Shown here one piece after another: positions 1 to 6,711 of a stretch of 10,359 nucleotides of DNA. Made by a program: the position numbers and the translations under genes. Numbering within the stretch: the stretch's first letter is position 1; each line of letters begins with the position of its first letter. The stretch is from contig WJLO01000045.1 in assembly GCA_014728425.1 (NCBI GenBank), positions 1 to 10,359 on the forward strand. Reading direction: 5' to 3'. The stretch is from Minisyncoccota bacterium. Its GTDB lineage: Bacteria; Patescibacteriota; Microgenomatia; UBA1400; PJMF01. The notes under the pieces were generated by a model. It was not told the origin of the DNA. It saw nothing but the letters and a program-made list of their open reading frames with translations, and did not search any database.

Positions 1-1458
1 AGAAAGATAAGCAATTTTATCAGTGACTTTCATTTTGCCGCGATATTTTTTCACCTTTAAATAAGGTGCTTCTAAAAAGCCAAATTTATTAACCTTGGTA
101 TATAAAGATAAATAAGTCACTAAACCAATATTTGGTCCTTCTGGAGAACGAACTGGACAGATACGTGAATATTGAGAAGCATTAATGTCTCGCATGGAAA
201 ACGAGGCGCGCTCTCTAGTAACCCCACCAGTACCCATCACTGACAAGCGTCGTAGATTGTCAACTTCGGCCAAAGGATTGGTTTGGTCTAAAATCGTTGA
301 TAAACGGTTACGACGGAAAAACTCTGAAATAGTAGCAATTAATGGTCGAGCATTTACTAAAGCAGAAGGAGTCAAGCTTTCATCGGTTTTAGTTAAAGAC
401 ATTTTTTCTCGGATTGATCTTTCTAAACGAATCAAACCAATTCTAAAAGCTCCAGAACGAACTAGCTCACCAATACGTCTCACCCGACGATTGCTCAAAT
501 GATCAATATCATCAACCTTACCAGTGCCATTTTGCAGTTTAATTAAATAATCAATAGCAGCGACAAAGTCTTGAGTATCTAAAATAGTTTTTTGAGGATC
601 GATCTCAATGTTTAAACGCCGATTTAACTTATAACGACCAACCTCACCTAAGTTATAACGTCGAGTATCAAAAAATAGCTGCTTTAAAAAGTTTCGAGCA
701 CTATCTAAAGCTGCTGGTTCACCCGGGCGCAATTTTTCATAAATCTCTAATAAAGCTTCGCCTTTGGTCTTGGTGTCATCTTTTTCTAAGGTATTTTTTA
801 GTAATTCTAATTTGTCTTGTTTTAAAGTATCTTCAAACAGCTCTAAAATCTCCTCATCACTTTCATAGCCTAAAGCCCGCAACAATACTGTCACTGGCAT
901 CTTGCGCCGACGATCAATTCTCAAAGCTAGCACATCGCGCTTGCTTACTGAAATCTCAACCCAAGAACCACGTAAAGGGCGCATTTCTGCTCGGTAAAAA
1001 ACCCGACCAGAACGCTGATCTCGATCGCCTAAAAAGAATACACCTGGAGAACGAACTAACTGAGTTACTACTGCACGCTCAATACCATTAATAATAAAAG
1101 TGCCTACTGGCGTCATCTTAGGAAGATCGCCTAAAAACACTTCTTGAGTTTGCTCTTCACCAGTTTTTTTATTACGTAAATTAGCCTCTACATAAAGAGG
1201 CATATCGTAATTTACTGCTTTGACTCTGGCTTGAGAAGGAGTGTACTTAGGCTCACCAAAACGATGCTGACCAAAACTCAACACCCAGTTTTTACCAGTA
1301 AAATCTTCAATACCATTGTCGCCATTAACTTCTTTAAGCGATTTTTTAATCCCTTTTTCTAAAAACCAACTATAACTATCCAGTTGCAGTTTGATTAAAT
1401 CCAACTCTGGTAATACTTGGTGAGGTTGCCCCCAATTCTGTCGCTTGCCCATTGACAT
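1..1458 (-). CDS. rpoB: DNA-directed RNA polymerase subunit beta, N-terminal part (3' end cut by window)
   Basis: This is the beta subunit of RNA polymerase, which forms one side of the active-site cleft. 486 codons are visible from the start and the frame is open to base 1, so well over half of a usual protein lies outside. My translation shows VRSPGVFF (residues 135-142), the rifampicin-pocket segment LDQTNPLAE (from residue 390), GTGGVTRERASF, and PVRSPEGPNIGL (435-446), ending in a VTDKIAYLS segment that matches bacterial RpoB. Aligned without gaps to E. coli (offset 125), D391 equals D516 and S406 equals S531, but T388 stands for Q513, N401 for H526 and L402 for K527. The start is ATG at 1458 with AAAGGAG upstream; a second ATG two codons on (1452) has better spacing from it. 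A long leader separates it from mltG; rpoC would be expected beyond the left edge. Confidence 0.97.
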   Translation of the reverse strand, partial: MSMGKRQNWGQPHQVLPELDLIKLQLDSYSWFLEKGIKKSLKEVNGDNGIEDFTGKNWVLSFGQHRFGEPKYTPSQARVKAVNYDMPLYVEANLRNKKTGEEQTQEVFLGDLPKMTPVGTFIINGIERAVVTQLVRSPGVFFLGDRDQRSGRVFYRAEMRPLRGSWVEISVSKRDVLALRIDRRRKMPVTVLLRALGYESDEEILELFEDTLKQDKLELLKNTLEKDDTKTKGEALLEIYEKLRPGEPAALDSARNFLKQLFFDTRRYNLGEVGRYKLNRRLNIEIDPQKTILDTQDFVAAIDYLIKLQNGTGKVDDIDHLSNRRVRRIGELVRSGAFRIGLIRLERSIREKMSLTKTDESLTPSALVNARPLIATISEFFRRNRLSTILDQTNPLAEVDNLRRLSVMGTGGVTRERASFSMRDINASQYSRICPVRSPEGPNIGLVTYLSLYTKVNKFGFLEAPYLKVKKYRGKMKVTDKIAYLS

Positions 1459-1462
1459 GAAG

Positions 1463-1469
1463 CTCCTTT
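1463..1469 (-). promoter_or_regulatory. Shine-Dalgarno site of rpoB
   Basis: AAAGGAG reads on the minus strand and is the best ribosome binding site in the window. It ends 4 bases before ATG 1458 and 10 bases before ATG 1452, so it fits the second, in-frame ATG slightly better. The true rpoB start is therefore uncertain by two codons. Confidence 0.75.
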
Positions 1470-1473
1470 ACAG

Positions 1474-1502
1474 CAAAAACAAACTCACCCTAACTGTGAG
1501 TT
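1474..1502 (-). terminator. Terminator-like hairpin in the rpoB leader
   Basis: On the minus strand AACTCAC and GTGAGTT form a perfect 7-bp stem around a 7-base loop (stem 1482-1488 with 1496-1502), followed by TGTTTTTG. This is the layout of an intrinsic terminator, but it lies about 5 bases before the rpoB Shine-Dalgarno site. It could end mltG transcripts, attenuate rpoB, or only shape the leader. The stem is short and moderately GC-poor, so its strength is uncertain. Confidence 0.5.
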
Positions 1503-1537
1503 CTGTTGGTAACTTTAGCTTAGTAAATTAATACTGA

Positions 1538-1570
1538 AAGAAACACTAACTTAATGACCCTTTGTTTCTT
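1538..1570 (-). repeat. Inverted repeat (stem-loop) in the rpoB leader
   Basis: AAGAAACA (1570-1563 on the minus strand) and TGTTTCTT (1545-1538) form a perfect 8-bp stem around a 17-base loop. It lies between the proposed rpoB promoter and the terminator-like hairpin. I found no clear pairing between this element and the downstream hairpin, so a switching mechanism is not shown. Confidence 0.45.
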
Positions 1571-1588
1571 ATTACTAGATAACTGGGT

Positions 1589-1597
1589 ATTTTAACA
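1589..1597 (-). promoter_or_regulatory. Candidate extended -10 promoter of rpoB
   Basis: TGTTAAAAT on the minus strand fits the extended -10 pattern TGnTATAAT with one mismatch and resembles the elements before mltG, alaS and the DUF948 gene. It begins about 12 bases after the mltG stop codon. Transcription from it would give an rpoB leader of about 120 bases. No good -35 box is visible because that region is the end of mltG. Confidence 0.45.
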
Positions 1598-1608
1598 GTA
1601 AATAAAAA

Positions 1609-2589
1609 TTAACGCAAGTATTGATTGATGTTCTGTTGGTGTTGTTCAAAAGTAGTGGCATAGTGAATCTGCCCCTGACGATCGTGAAGATAGTAAAGGT
1701 AGTCATTGGCTTGAGGTGACAACACTGCCTGAATTGCCCCTAAACCAGGGTTGCAGATCGGGCGAGGTGGTAAGCCAGGATATAAATAAGTGTTAAAAGG
1801 TGAGTCTAGTTTTTTATCTGCAGCAGTGGGTGGAGCCCACCAAGTTTGTTGAGTTTCATGATAGCCTTTAATGTACTGCAAAGTGGCGTCAACTTGTAAA
1901 GGCATGCCCAGCTCTAATCTTCGCCATAAAATATCTGCTACCATCTGCATTTGTTCTTGACCTCTAGCTTCACGTTCAACAATCGAAGCCATGGTTAATA
2001 ATGCTGTTAAATCATGATCAGCCTGCTCGATTTCACTAGCAAGATTCTGGCTGACTTTTTTTTCAAAAGTGTTTAACAATAGATTAACCAAGGTTTGCGT
2101 AGACATCTCCTTAGGTACTAAATAGGTGTCTGGAAACAGCTGTCCCTCTAAGCCAGTAGTAAGCTCTAAAAACTCTGCTTCATTAAAATGAGTGAGGTCT
2201 TGTTCTGCCAAACTTTGAGCTAGTTCCTCCCGTCGCCAGCCTTCGGGAATAGTAACCCAGAGATCATTAGTGCCCTGAGTTAACTCTCTAGCAATCTGCC
2301 AAACGCTCATACTTGGCGATAGTTCAAAAGTGCCTGATTGTAGTTTAGTTTGCCAATCTTTGCTTTGAACTGCTAATAAAAACACATAAGGGTTTTTAAT
2401 CAAACCAGCCTGTTGTAAACGCTGACCAATAGTTTTTACCGTTTGTCCTTTAGGAATTACAAAGCGCTGGGTTTTTAAATTACTTTGATCAACTGGTTGA
2501 AACAAAAGGTATAAATAAACTAAACCTAACAATAGACCAATAAGTAAGATAAAGCCAACAACCACTACGATTTTCAGATTTTTTGGCAT
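1609..2589 (-). CDS. mltG: Endolytic murein transglycosylase (YceG/MltG family)
   Basis: MltG is a membrane-anchored lytic transglycosylase that cuts nascent glycan strands outside the membrane and so sets their length. The 326-residue protein has a short basic N-terminus, one membrane helix (about 7-30), a LysM-like region (about 40-105, with KGQTVKTIGQRLQQAGLI), and the YceG catalytic domain to the end. Family marks are LFPDTYLVP (151-159), ASIVEREA (201-208) with the presumed catalytic glutamate E205, the RRLELGMPLQVDAT segment, DSPFNTYLYPGLPPRPICNPG (in two parts, 262-282) and a C-terminal YLYYLHDRQGQIHYATT segment. The length is normal for the family. The start is ATG at 2589; I see no Shine-Dalgarno site, and a promoter-like element lies 23 bases upstream. 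ruvX precedes it by 75 bases, and rpoB follows. Confidence 0.95.
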   Translation of the reverse strand: MPKNLKIVVVVGFILLIGLLLGLVYLYLLFQPVDQSNLKTQRFVIPKGQTVKTIGQRLQQAGLIKNPYVFLLAVQSKDWQTKLQSGTFELSPSMSVWQIARELTQGTNDLWVTIPEGWRREELAQSLAEQDLTHFNEAEFLELTTGLEGQLFPDTYLVPKEMSTQTLVNLLLNTFEKKVSQNLASEIEQADHDLTALLTMASIVEREARGQEQMQMVADILWRRLELGMPLQVDATLQYIKGYHETQQTWWAPPTAADKKLDSPFNTYLYPGLPPRPICNPGLGAIQAVLSPQANDYLYYLHDRQGQIHYATTFEQHQQNINQYLR

Positions 2590-2612
2590 AAAGTTATTTA
2601 AGATAAGAATAT

Positions 2613-2621
2613 ACTATAACA
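2613..2621 (-). promoter_or_regulatory. Candidate extended -10 promoter of mltG
   Basis: TGTTATAGT on the minus strand is one base from the extended -10 consensus TGnTATAAT. It lies 23 bases before the mltG ATG, in the 75-base gap after ruvX, which would give a leader of about 16 bases with no visible ribosome binding site. The same nine bases occur before the DUF948-like gene. Confidence 0.55.
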
Positions 2622-2664
2622 TATTTAGGGGTAATGTGTTGCTTTTGACAGACTCCAACTGAGG

Positions 2665-3087
2665 TTAATCTTCAGTCAGTGGTATTTCTTTAGCAACTGG
2701 GTGAGCTAGATAATCTGTAAGAATCAAAGCAGCAGCATAGTGATCAATTGAGCCTTGACGTTTTTTGTATTTAATTCCTTGTTGCTGCAAACGTCTACGC
2801 ACTTCTTGGCTTGTTAAAGTTTCATCTACTAACTGTGGCCGAAGCTCGCCAGGTAAGACTTGGGCAAGTTGTTTTACAAAAGCTTTAGTTTTGGCAGCCA
2901 TCTGGTTTTCTGATAAGCCCACAATAACTTGCTCCACTTGTAGTTGTTTACAAAGTTCTACTAACCGATCAAAAACTTGATTGTCATTAGCAATAACTTT
3001 TAAAGGTTCGGCCAAGCTAGCATGAGAAACCGCTATTCCCAAGCGTTTAGTACCATAATCAATAGCAAGGATTTTGGATTGACTCAT
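2665..3087 (-). CDS. ruvX: RuvX/YqgF-family nuclease (Holliday-junction resolvase-like, 16S rRNA processing)
   Basis: YqgF proteins have an RNase H-like fold; family members are linked to 5' processing of pre-16S rRNA and, in some bacteria, to Holliday-junction cleavage. The 140-residue length is typical. The fold's acidic sites are present: D10 in LAIDYGTKRLGIAVS, the VIVGLSEN strand (55-61), VDETLTSQEV (87-96) and D115 in SIDHYAAALILTDYL. The strand after the second beta element reads VGLSENQ where many homologs have VGLPLNM. The ATG at 3087 follows the sortase stop by 12 bases, so the two are likely co-transcribed; no clear Shine-Dalgarno site is seen. ruvX between alaS and mltG recalls the Firmicutes alaS-yrrK-yrrL neighbourhood. 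Which of the two activities applies here cannot be told from sequence. Confidence 0.93.
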   Translation of the reverse strand: MSQSKILAIDYGTKRLGIAVSHASLAEPLKVIANDNQVFDRLVELCKQLQVEQVIVGLSENQMAAKTKAFVKQLAQVLPGELRPQLVDETLTSQEVRRRLQQQGIKYKKRQGSIDHYAAALILTDYLAHPVAKEIPLTED

Positions 3088-3099
3088 AAGTTTTGGTTA

Positions 3100-4146
3100 C
3101 TACTCTTTGATTAGCTGAGCAATCACTACCCCCCGACGAAGATAAGTGCCTTCTGGTACACAAGTTACTAGCTTTAACTGACGACTATCATAACGTTGAG
3201 CTAAGATATAAGTGTCAGTAGGCTTTACCTCAATCTTATCTTGCACTACATAAGTATATCTTACCCCTTTGGCAGTGAGGTAAATTTTATCACCCTTTTC
3301 TAAAGTCATAATAGTACTAAAGATAGAGTTGTAGCGCCGCGGATTTTTCTCACTAGGATTATAAAACTGGCGCAGCACAGAATGACCAAAGATTACTGGC
3401 GAGCCTAGCTGACCGGGTAAGGCAGTGCCAGGATAATGAATCAGGCTTTTATCTAAATCAGTGCCACCCACTGCCACTCGAGCATTGCTGATCTCAACCT
3501 CAGGAATATCTAAACGATAATCCACGATTTTAGGCGCTATACTAGGCTGTTCAGCTAATTCTGGCAAGCTGCCTTCGCTAGCTGGCTCAACAGTGGGTAA
3601 GGTTTGGTCGCCAAACCAGTTATTTAAATTAGTATAGTCAAGCTCAGTATCAATAATAACTGGGCCATCATCTTCTACTTTTGTGCCTAATACAGTGTGG
3701 TCTGTAACTTCTGTTTGAGCAATGATCAAAGGATTAATGTCTAAAACCTGATCTTGCGGCACTGGAGCCACTAACTGACTTGCTTTTAAACTAGGCAAGG
3801 TATTGACATAATAAGCCATAATTGGCAAAGTGGCATTGGCCACCAATACTAAACCCACTAAAATCAACCCCAATGGTAAAAAGGCTGCGCCCCAACGCAC
3901 TGGTTTGGGCAAACGATCTTTTAACTTAGTAGCTTTGGTCTTAGCCTGCTGGTCTTCTAGTTTACTACTGACCAATGATCGCTTTAAAAACTTACTAATC
4001 TTTTTTTCTAATTGTTCAAGATCATCTCCAGTCATAACAGCTTGACGATAAAGCTTAATTAAAGCTGGTTGGTTAAAATCTAGATCATCCATGTTTTTAG
4101 TTATATTTCTAATGCCAAACAATCTTGCTAATGATGCTGATATCAA
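3100..4146 (-). CDS. Membrane-anchored sortase with cytoplasmic N-terminal extension
   Basis: Sortases are cysteine transpeptidases that cut sorting signals in exported proteins and join them to cell-wall or pilus components. The 348 residues comprise a basic, charged cytoplasmic part (1-84), one membrane helix (about 85-113), an acidic Pro/Asp/Glu-rich linker (about 115-208) and the sortase domain (about 210-345). The catalytic triad is visible: H255 in VIFGHSVL, C329 in KLVTCVPEGTYL and R337 or R338 just before GVVIAQL. I choose TTG at 4146 because AAGGT lies 8 bases upstream and overlaps the stop of the preceding gene; an ATG at codon 19 (4092) lacks a good ribosome binding site. It follows the large PilM-like gene by 11 bases and precedes ruvX by 12, so the three form a likely operon. 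No LPXTG-type substrate is visible in this window, and the sortase class is not certain. Confidence 0.93.
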   Translation of the reverse strand: MISASLARLFGIRNITKNMDDLDFNQPALIKLYRQAVMTGDDLEQLEKKISKFLKRSLVSSKLEDQQAKTKATKLKDRLPKPVRWGAAFLPLGLILVGLVLVANATLPIMAYYVNTLPSLKASQLVAPVPQDQVLDINPLIIAQTEVTDHTVLGTKVEDDGPVIIDTELDYTNLNNWFGDQTLPTVEPASEGSLPELAEQPSIAPKIVDYRLDIPEVEISNARVAVGGTDLDKSLIHYPGTALPGQLGSPVIFGHSVLRQFYNPSEKNPRRYNSIFSTIMTLEKGDKIYLTAKGVRYTYVVQDKIEVKPTDTYILAQRYDSRQLKLVTCVPEGTYLRRGVVIAQLIKE

Positions 4147-4154
4147 GGCGATTG

Positions 4155-4159
4155 ACCTT
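4155..4159 (-). promoter_or_regulatory. Shine-Dalgarno site deciding the sortase start
   Basis: AAGGT on the minus strand overlaps the TAA stop of the upstream gene and lies 8 bases before the TTG at 4146. It supports that TTG rather than the ATG at 4092 as the sortase start, and suggests coupled translation of the two genes. Confidence 0.5.
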
Positions 4160-6323
4160 AATTATCTTTTATTATTAAGTTAATTTTGTCACTCTGAGGA
4201 AGTTTTTTAAAGAGGACTTTAGCTAAAAAGGGTTTGAGCTTTAGCTCAAACCCAGCTAGTCGGTCTTGGTCATCTAGCCATGTTCTGGCTGCCGACAAAC
4301 TTTGCCCAGCTAACTGTTCTTGCCAAGTTGACAGTTCAATTTGAGGAACAGCCTGCGCGCTCACATTAACTACTAAATTAATTTGTTGATCTTCAGAAGA
4401 AGACTGTTGCGGACTGGATAAAATCTGAGGATCTTGATCTGTTAACTGATAGCCTTGAGGAATCTCGCTAGCTAAAACTTGTTCTACTAAGGGTTGCAGA
4501 TCACCAGCAGTATAGGCAGCAGCAGCCACAGTTACTGTTAAGTCTAAGGTCAAAGTTTCAGCCTCATCGTCTGTTTCAGCATCAAACTCTACCTCTACCT
4601 GCTCAACCTGGCCAATAGGGATAAAGTGTTGGTTATCCTGGCCGGATTCCTGAGCAAACTCTTCTTCAGCAGCTTCAACTAACTCTTTGGTTAAATCTGC
4701 TAACAGTTGTTGGCGATCTGCTGCTGAAACCACTTGAACCTCCCGGCTAGCGCCACCGCTCAAGTCATCTTTAATACTAGCAGCATAAGTATCATTGGCA
4801 AAGTTTTCAATAGTTAACTCAGTATCTTTAGCTAAGTTGCTTTCAGCACCGATTTCTTGAGCAGTAATACTGACTTCGGCCTGACCGTAATCTTTAGTTT
4901 CCCCATCACCGCTGGTGTTTTCTTTAACACTAGCAGAAGCTACTGTTACTTCTTGATCTAGAGTAAACTCTAAATCACCTTTTTTTAAAACTGTTCCTGA
5001 AGCAAACTTTTTCACTTGATCGGTTTTGTTAAAAAGCACTACTTTGCCTTTGGCTGGCTCACCAACTTGTTCTACGCCAGTGGTTTCCATGGTTTTTTGG
5101 CCGGTTTTTTCTTTACTTACCAGCTGAGCACTTAAAATCAAGTTTTCTAGATCAGAACTACTCCGATCTGGATCAATAGTTACTGCTACTTCTTTGCTTA
5201 CAGATCGTTTTTTTAGCTCTAAAATCACCTCAGCACTCCGACCAAACCAAGACCAGCCTAAAGCTAATATTAATAAAGCTAACAAACCACTGCCCACTCC
5301 TAACAAAACAGCAGCATGATGAGTTTTTTTCCAGCTACCTAAACGTTTACGCAGTTTTTGCCACCAAACAGCTAGTTTACTGGTTTTTTTGATTTTAGTC
5401 ATCATCTGAGGTTCAGTTGATTTACTGGCTGGCTGGACTTGTTGTTTGTCTACTGATGGGAAAGTAGTGGATTTTACTGGCACCCCAAAGCTACTAGCTT
5501 GAGTGGGTTTTGGAGAGCTTTGGGCTTTAGCTTGTTGTGCAGATAATTTACTCGGGCCCTGGTCTTGCATTACTGCCTGACCAGATTGATAAACTAAAGC
5601 AGTAAACAGCTCTTTAGTTGGCAGGCTTTCAATAATGGGAGTCTGCAAAAACTTAGCTTTTTCTGACCAGTCTTGAGTTAATAGTTGTTGTTGATGTTCT
5701 TGAAGTTTTTTATCAGCTAAAGTTAAAGTGGTTAACAAAATCTGAGCAGGAAAACGATCTGCTGTTTTACGAGGCAACAAATTAATGGCTCTAGCCAATC
5801 CTTCCTCAACATCTGCTACTAAGTTAGCGGAACGACCCACTTCTTTAGTACCCAGCCATTTACCTTGTTTTAACAACCCAATTACTAAGCGATGAGCGCG
5901 TAAATATAGCACCAAGGCTGAAACAAATTGATCTTGATTAAGTAAAAAATGATGTAAAGCTTCCTCTACCAACACAAACCCTAAAGGTTTGAGGGTCAAC
6001 TCTTTGCTTAGTTTTTGTAATAAAGGTTTTTTTTCTGCTGCTACTCCAGCCTGAGTGGCCCAGTCACTATCAAAGGCAAACACTGTTTGAGTGACGTTTT
6101 CTGATTCTGGACCCAACTCTTGCAAAGCTTCATCTGTTTTTAATAAACAATCCTGATCGTTGCGAAATTGATATAAAGCAGACTGTTGAGCAATCACAAT
6201 CTGACTACCTGCTAAATACCACAAAGCAGCTTGAACTAAATCTTCAGAGAAAAAAAGAGTAATATAAAACTTTTTTGGAGACGATTGAGTTTTAGTGGTT
6301 TTAAAAAATTTGGGCAAGGGCAT
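4158..6323 (-). CDS. Large bitopic membrane protein: actin-like (PilM-like) cytoplasmic part plus baseplate-J-like extracellular part
   Basis: I do not know the function of this 721-residue protein. From the ATG at 6323, residues about 20-255 look like a degenerate actin-fold (PilM/FtsA-like) domain: a first strand FYITLFFSEDLVQAALW and a second-phosphate-loop-like stretch ending in KQGKWLGTKEVGRS. A Gln/Ser/Pro-rich linker (about 256-310) and a basic patch lead to one membrane helix (about 336-361), giving an N-in topology. The outer part has beta-rich, Thr/Val-rich segments with KGKVVLFNKTD, as in baseplate-J-like proteins of Patescibacteria, and ends with a compact unit (PFLAKVLFKKLPQSDKINL). 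The frame can be extended to a TTG at 6368 (736 residues), but neither start has a good ribosome binding site and ATG is preferred. The sortase follows at 11 bases. A PilM-PilN-like fusion is one possible reading. Confidence 0.8.
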   Translation of the reverse strand: MPLPKFFKTTKTQSSPKKFYITLFFSEDLVQAALWYLAGSQIVIAQQSALYQFRNDQDCLLKTDEALQELGPESENVTQTVFAFDSDWATQAGVAAEKKPLLQKLSKELTLKPLGFVLVEEALHHFLLNQDQFVSALVLYLRAHRLVIGLLKQGKWLGTKEVGRSANLVADVEEGLARAINLLPRKTADRFPAQILLTTLTLADKKLQEHQQQLLTQDWSEKAKFLQTPIIESLPTKELFTALVYQSGQAVMQDQGPSKLSAQQAKAQSSPKPTQASSFGVPVKSTTFPSVDKQQVQPASKSTEPQMMTKIKKTSKLAVWWQKLRKRLGSWKKTHHAAVLLGVGSGLLALLILALGWSWFGRSAEVILELKKRSVSKEVAVTIDPDRSSSDLENLILSAQLVSKEKTGQKTMETTGVEQVGEPAKGKVVLFNKTDQVKKFASGTVLKKGDLEFTLDQEVTVASASVKENTSGDGETKDYGQAEVSITAQEIGAESNLAKDTELTIENFANDTYAASIKDDLSGGASREVQVVSAADRQQLLADLTKELVEAAEEEFAQESGQDNQHFIPIGQVEQVEVEFDAETDDEAETLTLDLTVTVAAAAYTAGDLQPLVEQVLASEIPQGYQLTDQDPQILSSPQQSSSEDQQINLVVNVSAQAVPQIELSTWQEQLAGQSLSAARTWLDDQDRLAGFELKLKPFLAKVLFKKLPQSDKINLIIKDN

Positions 6324-6480
6324 GTTCTTTTTAATAAACTGACATATTAACAAAGCTTTTTTTACCAACTCAACAAACCAGCTACCAGGCTAATTAAGCA
6401 CTGTTGCTCAACTTCACCTTGATAGCAAATCAGCCTACATCATCACTTAACTACATCAGTGTCAAATAAAACCTGCTTAA

Positions 6481-6498
6481 ACAAAATCAATATTTTGT
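6481..6498. repeat. AT-rich inverted repeat
   Basis: ACAAAAT and ATTTTGT form a perfect 7-bp stem around a 4-base loop. On the minus strand it is followed by TTAAGC, not a T-tract, so it is a poor terminator. It lies about 160 bases before the PilM-like start and could be part of that leader or an operator. Confidence 0.35.
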
Positions 6499-6571
6499 CT
6501 GGTCAAGGCTTTATCACACTTTCATTCTATTAAACCAGAGTTAGCTCAGGAAGGGAAGGGGATGAGCCTCG

Positions 6572-6580
6572 TTAATAACA
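6572..6580 (-). promoter_or_regulatory. Weak candidate promoter of the PilM-like/sortase/ruvX operon
   Basis: TGTTATTAA on the minus strand shares TGTTAT with the three better promoter candidates in the window but has a poorer -10 hexamer. It lies directly after the 14-bp hairpin and would give a leader of about 240 bases. A second weak candidate, TGGTTTAAT, is at 6529-6537. I cannot choose between them. Confidence 0.2.
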
Positions 6581-6583
6581 AGC

Positions 6584-6624
6584 CCCCAACTCAGTTTGGG
6601 AAACTTTTTCTGGAGTTGCTGGGG
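6584..6624. repeat. Bulged 14-bp hairpin with competing pairing
   Basis: Three stacked stems can form: CCCC (6584-6587) with GGGG (6621-6624), AACTC (6588-6592) with GAGTT (6613-6617), and AGTTT (6593-6597) with AAACT (6601-6605) around a 3-base loop; two bulges interrupt it. The 8 bases at 6615-6622 can instead pair perfectly with 6663-6670. Such mutually exclusive pairings are typical of regulatory leaders, but no U-tract follows on either strand. Confidence 0.45.
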
Positions 6625-6676
6625 AGTGATCTTTAGGTTATAAAGCTTTACAAGCAGTCAAACCAGCAACCTCAGC

Positions 6677-6711
6677 AAAAAATAGCAAAACTTCTCGTCT
6701 GCTAAGTTTTG
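6677..6711 (-). terminator. Intrinsic terminator of alaS
   Basis: On the minus strand CAAAACTT (6711-6704) and AAGTTTTG (6693-6686) form a perfect 8-bp stem around a 10-base loop, followed by CTATTTTTTG with six T in a row. The first arm overlaps the alaS stop codon (6702-6704). The stem is AT-rich, so termination may be partial, but the position right at the gene end supports the call. Confidence 0.65.

Larger units (their letters stand above)
6369..6701. other. 333-base gene-free region with RNA-structure potential
   Basis: No supported protein, tRNA or known RNA gene was found between the alaS stop and the longest possible start of the PilM-like gene. The region holds the alaS terminator tail, a 14-bp bulged hairpin (6584-6624) with a competing partner (6663-6670), a 10-base palindrome TAAAGCTTTA (6641-6650), an AT-rich 7-bp stem-loop (6481-6498) and at least two weak promoter-like elements. 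It most likely contains the promoter and leader of the PilM-like/sortase/ruvX operon. I looked for RNase P RNA, tmRNA, SRP RNA and T-box signatures by eye and saw none. Confidence 0.6.

Noticed and set aside
185..502. A 105-residue plus-strand open frame
   Set aside because: It is antisense to rpoB, whose translation across these bases is unmistakable.
2640..2685. A short stem (ACTGA with TCAGT) at the ruvX stop
   Set aside because: Only 5 bp, with a 9-base loop and no T-tract after it, so it does not support a terminator.
2765..2980. A plus-strand frame opposite ruvX, and a similar one at 3830-4045 opposite the sortase gene
   Set aside because: Both are antisense to well-supported genes and show no family motifs.
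3100..4146. The LPTVE string in the sortase linker as a sorting signal
   Set aside because: It lacks the glycine-following cleavage pattern, and it is in the middle of the sortase with no hydrophobic segment and basic tail after it.
4158..6323. The baseplate-J-like part as a sign of a contractile injection or phage tail locus
   Set aside because: No sheath, tube, spike or other tail gene is present, the protein has a membrane helix, and such proteins are widespread in Patescibacteria outside phage loci.
6562..6636. A plus-strand 24-codon frame starting ATG AGC after the purine-rich AGGAAGGGAAGGGG
   Set aside because: The upstream run looks like a ribosome binding site, but the frame is very short, lies over the bulged hairpin, is the only plus-strand candidate and has no recognisable product.
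6544..6657. A 38-codon open minus-strand frame in the alaS to PilM-like spacer
   Set aside because: It has no ATG, GTG or TTG start and matches no family I recognise; its length is within chance for this composition.
6369..6701. Whether the gene-free stretch is RNase P RNA, tmRNA or SRP RNA, given its size and structure
   Set aside because: By eye none of the signature motifs of those RNAs is present on either strand. A covariance-model search would be decisive.
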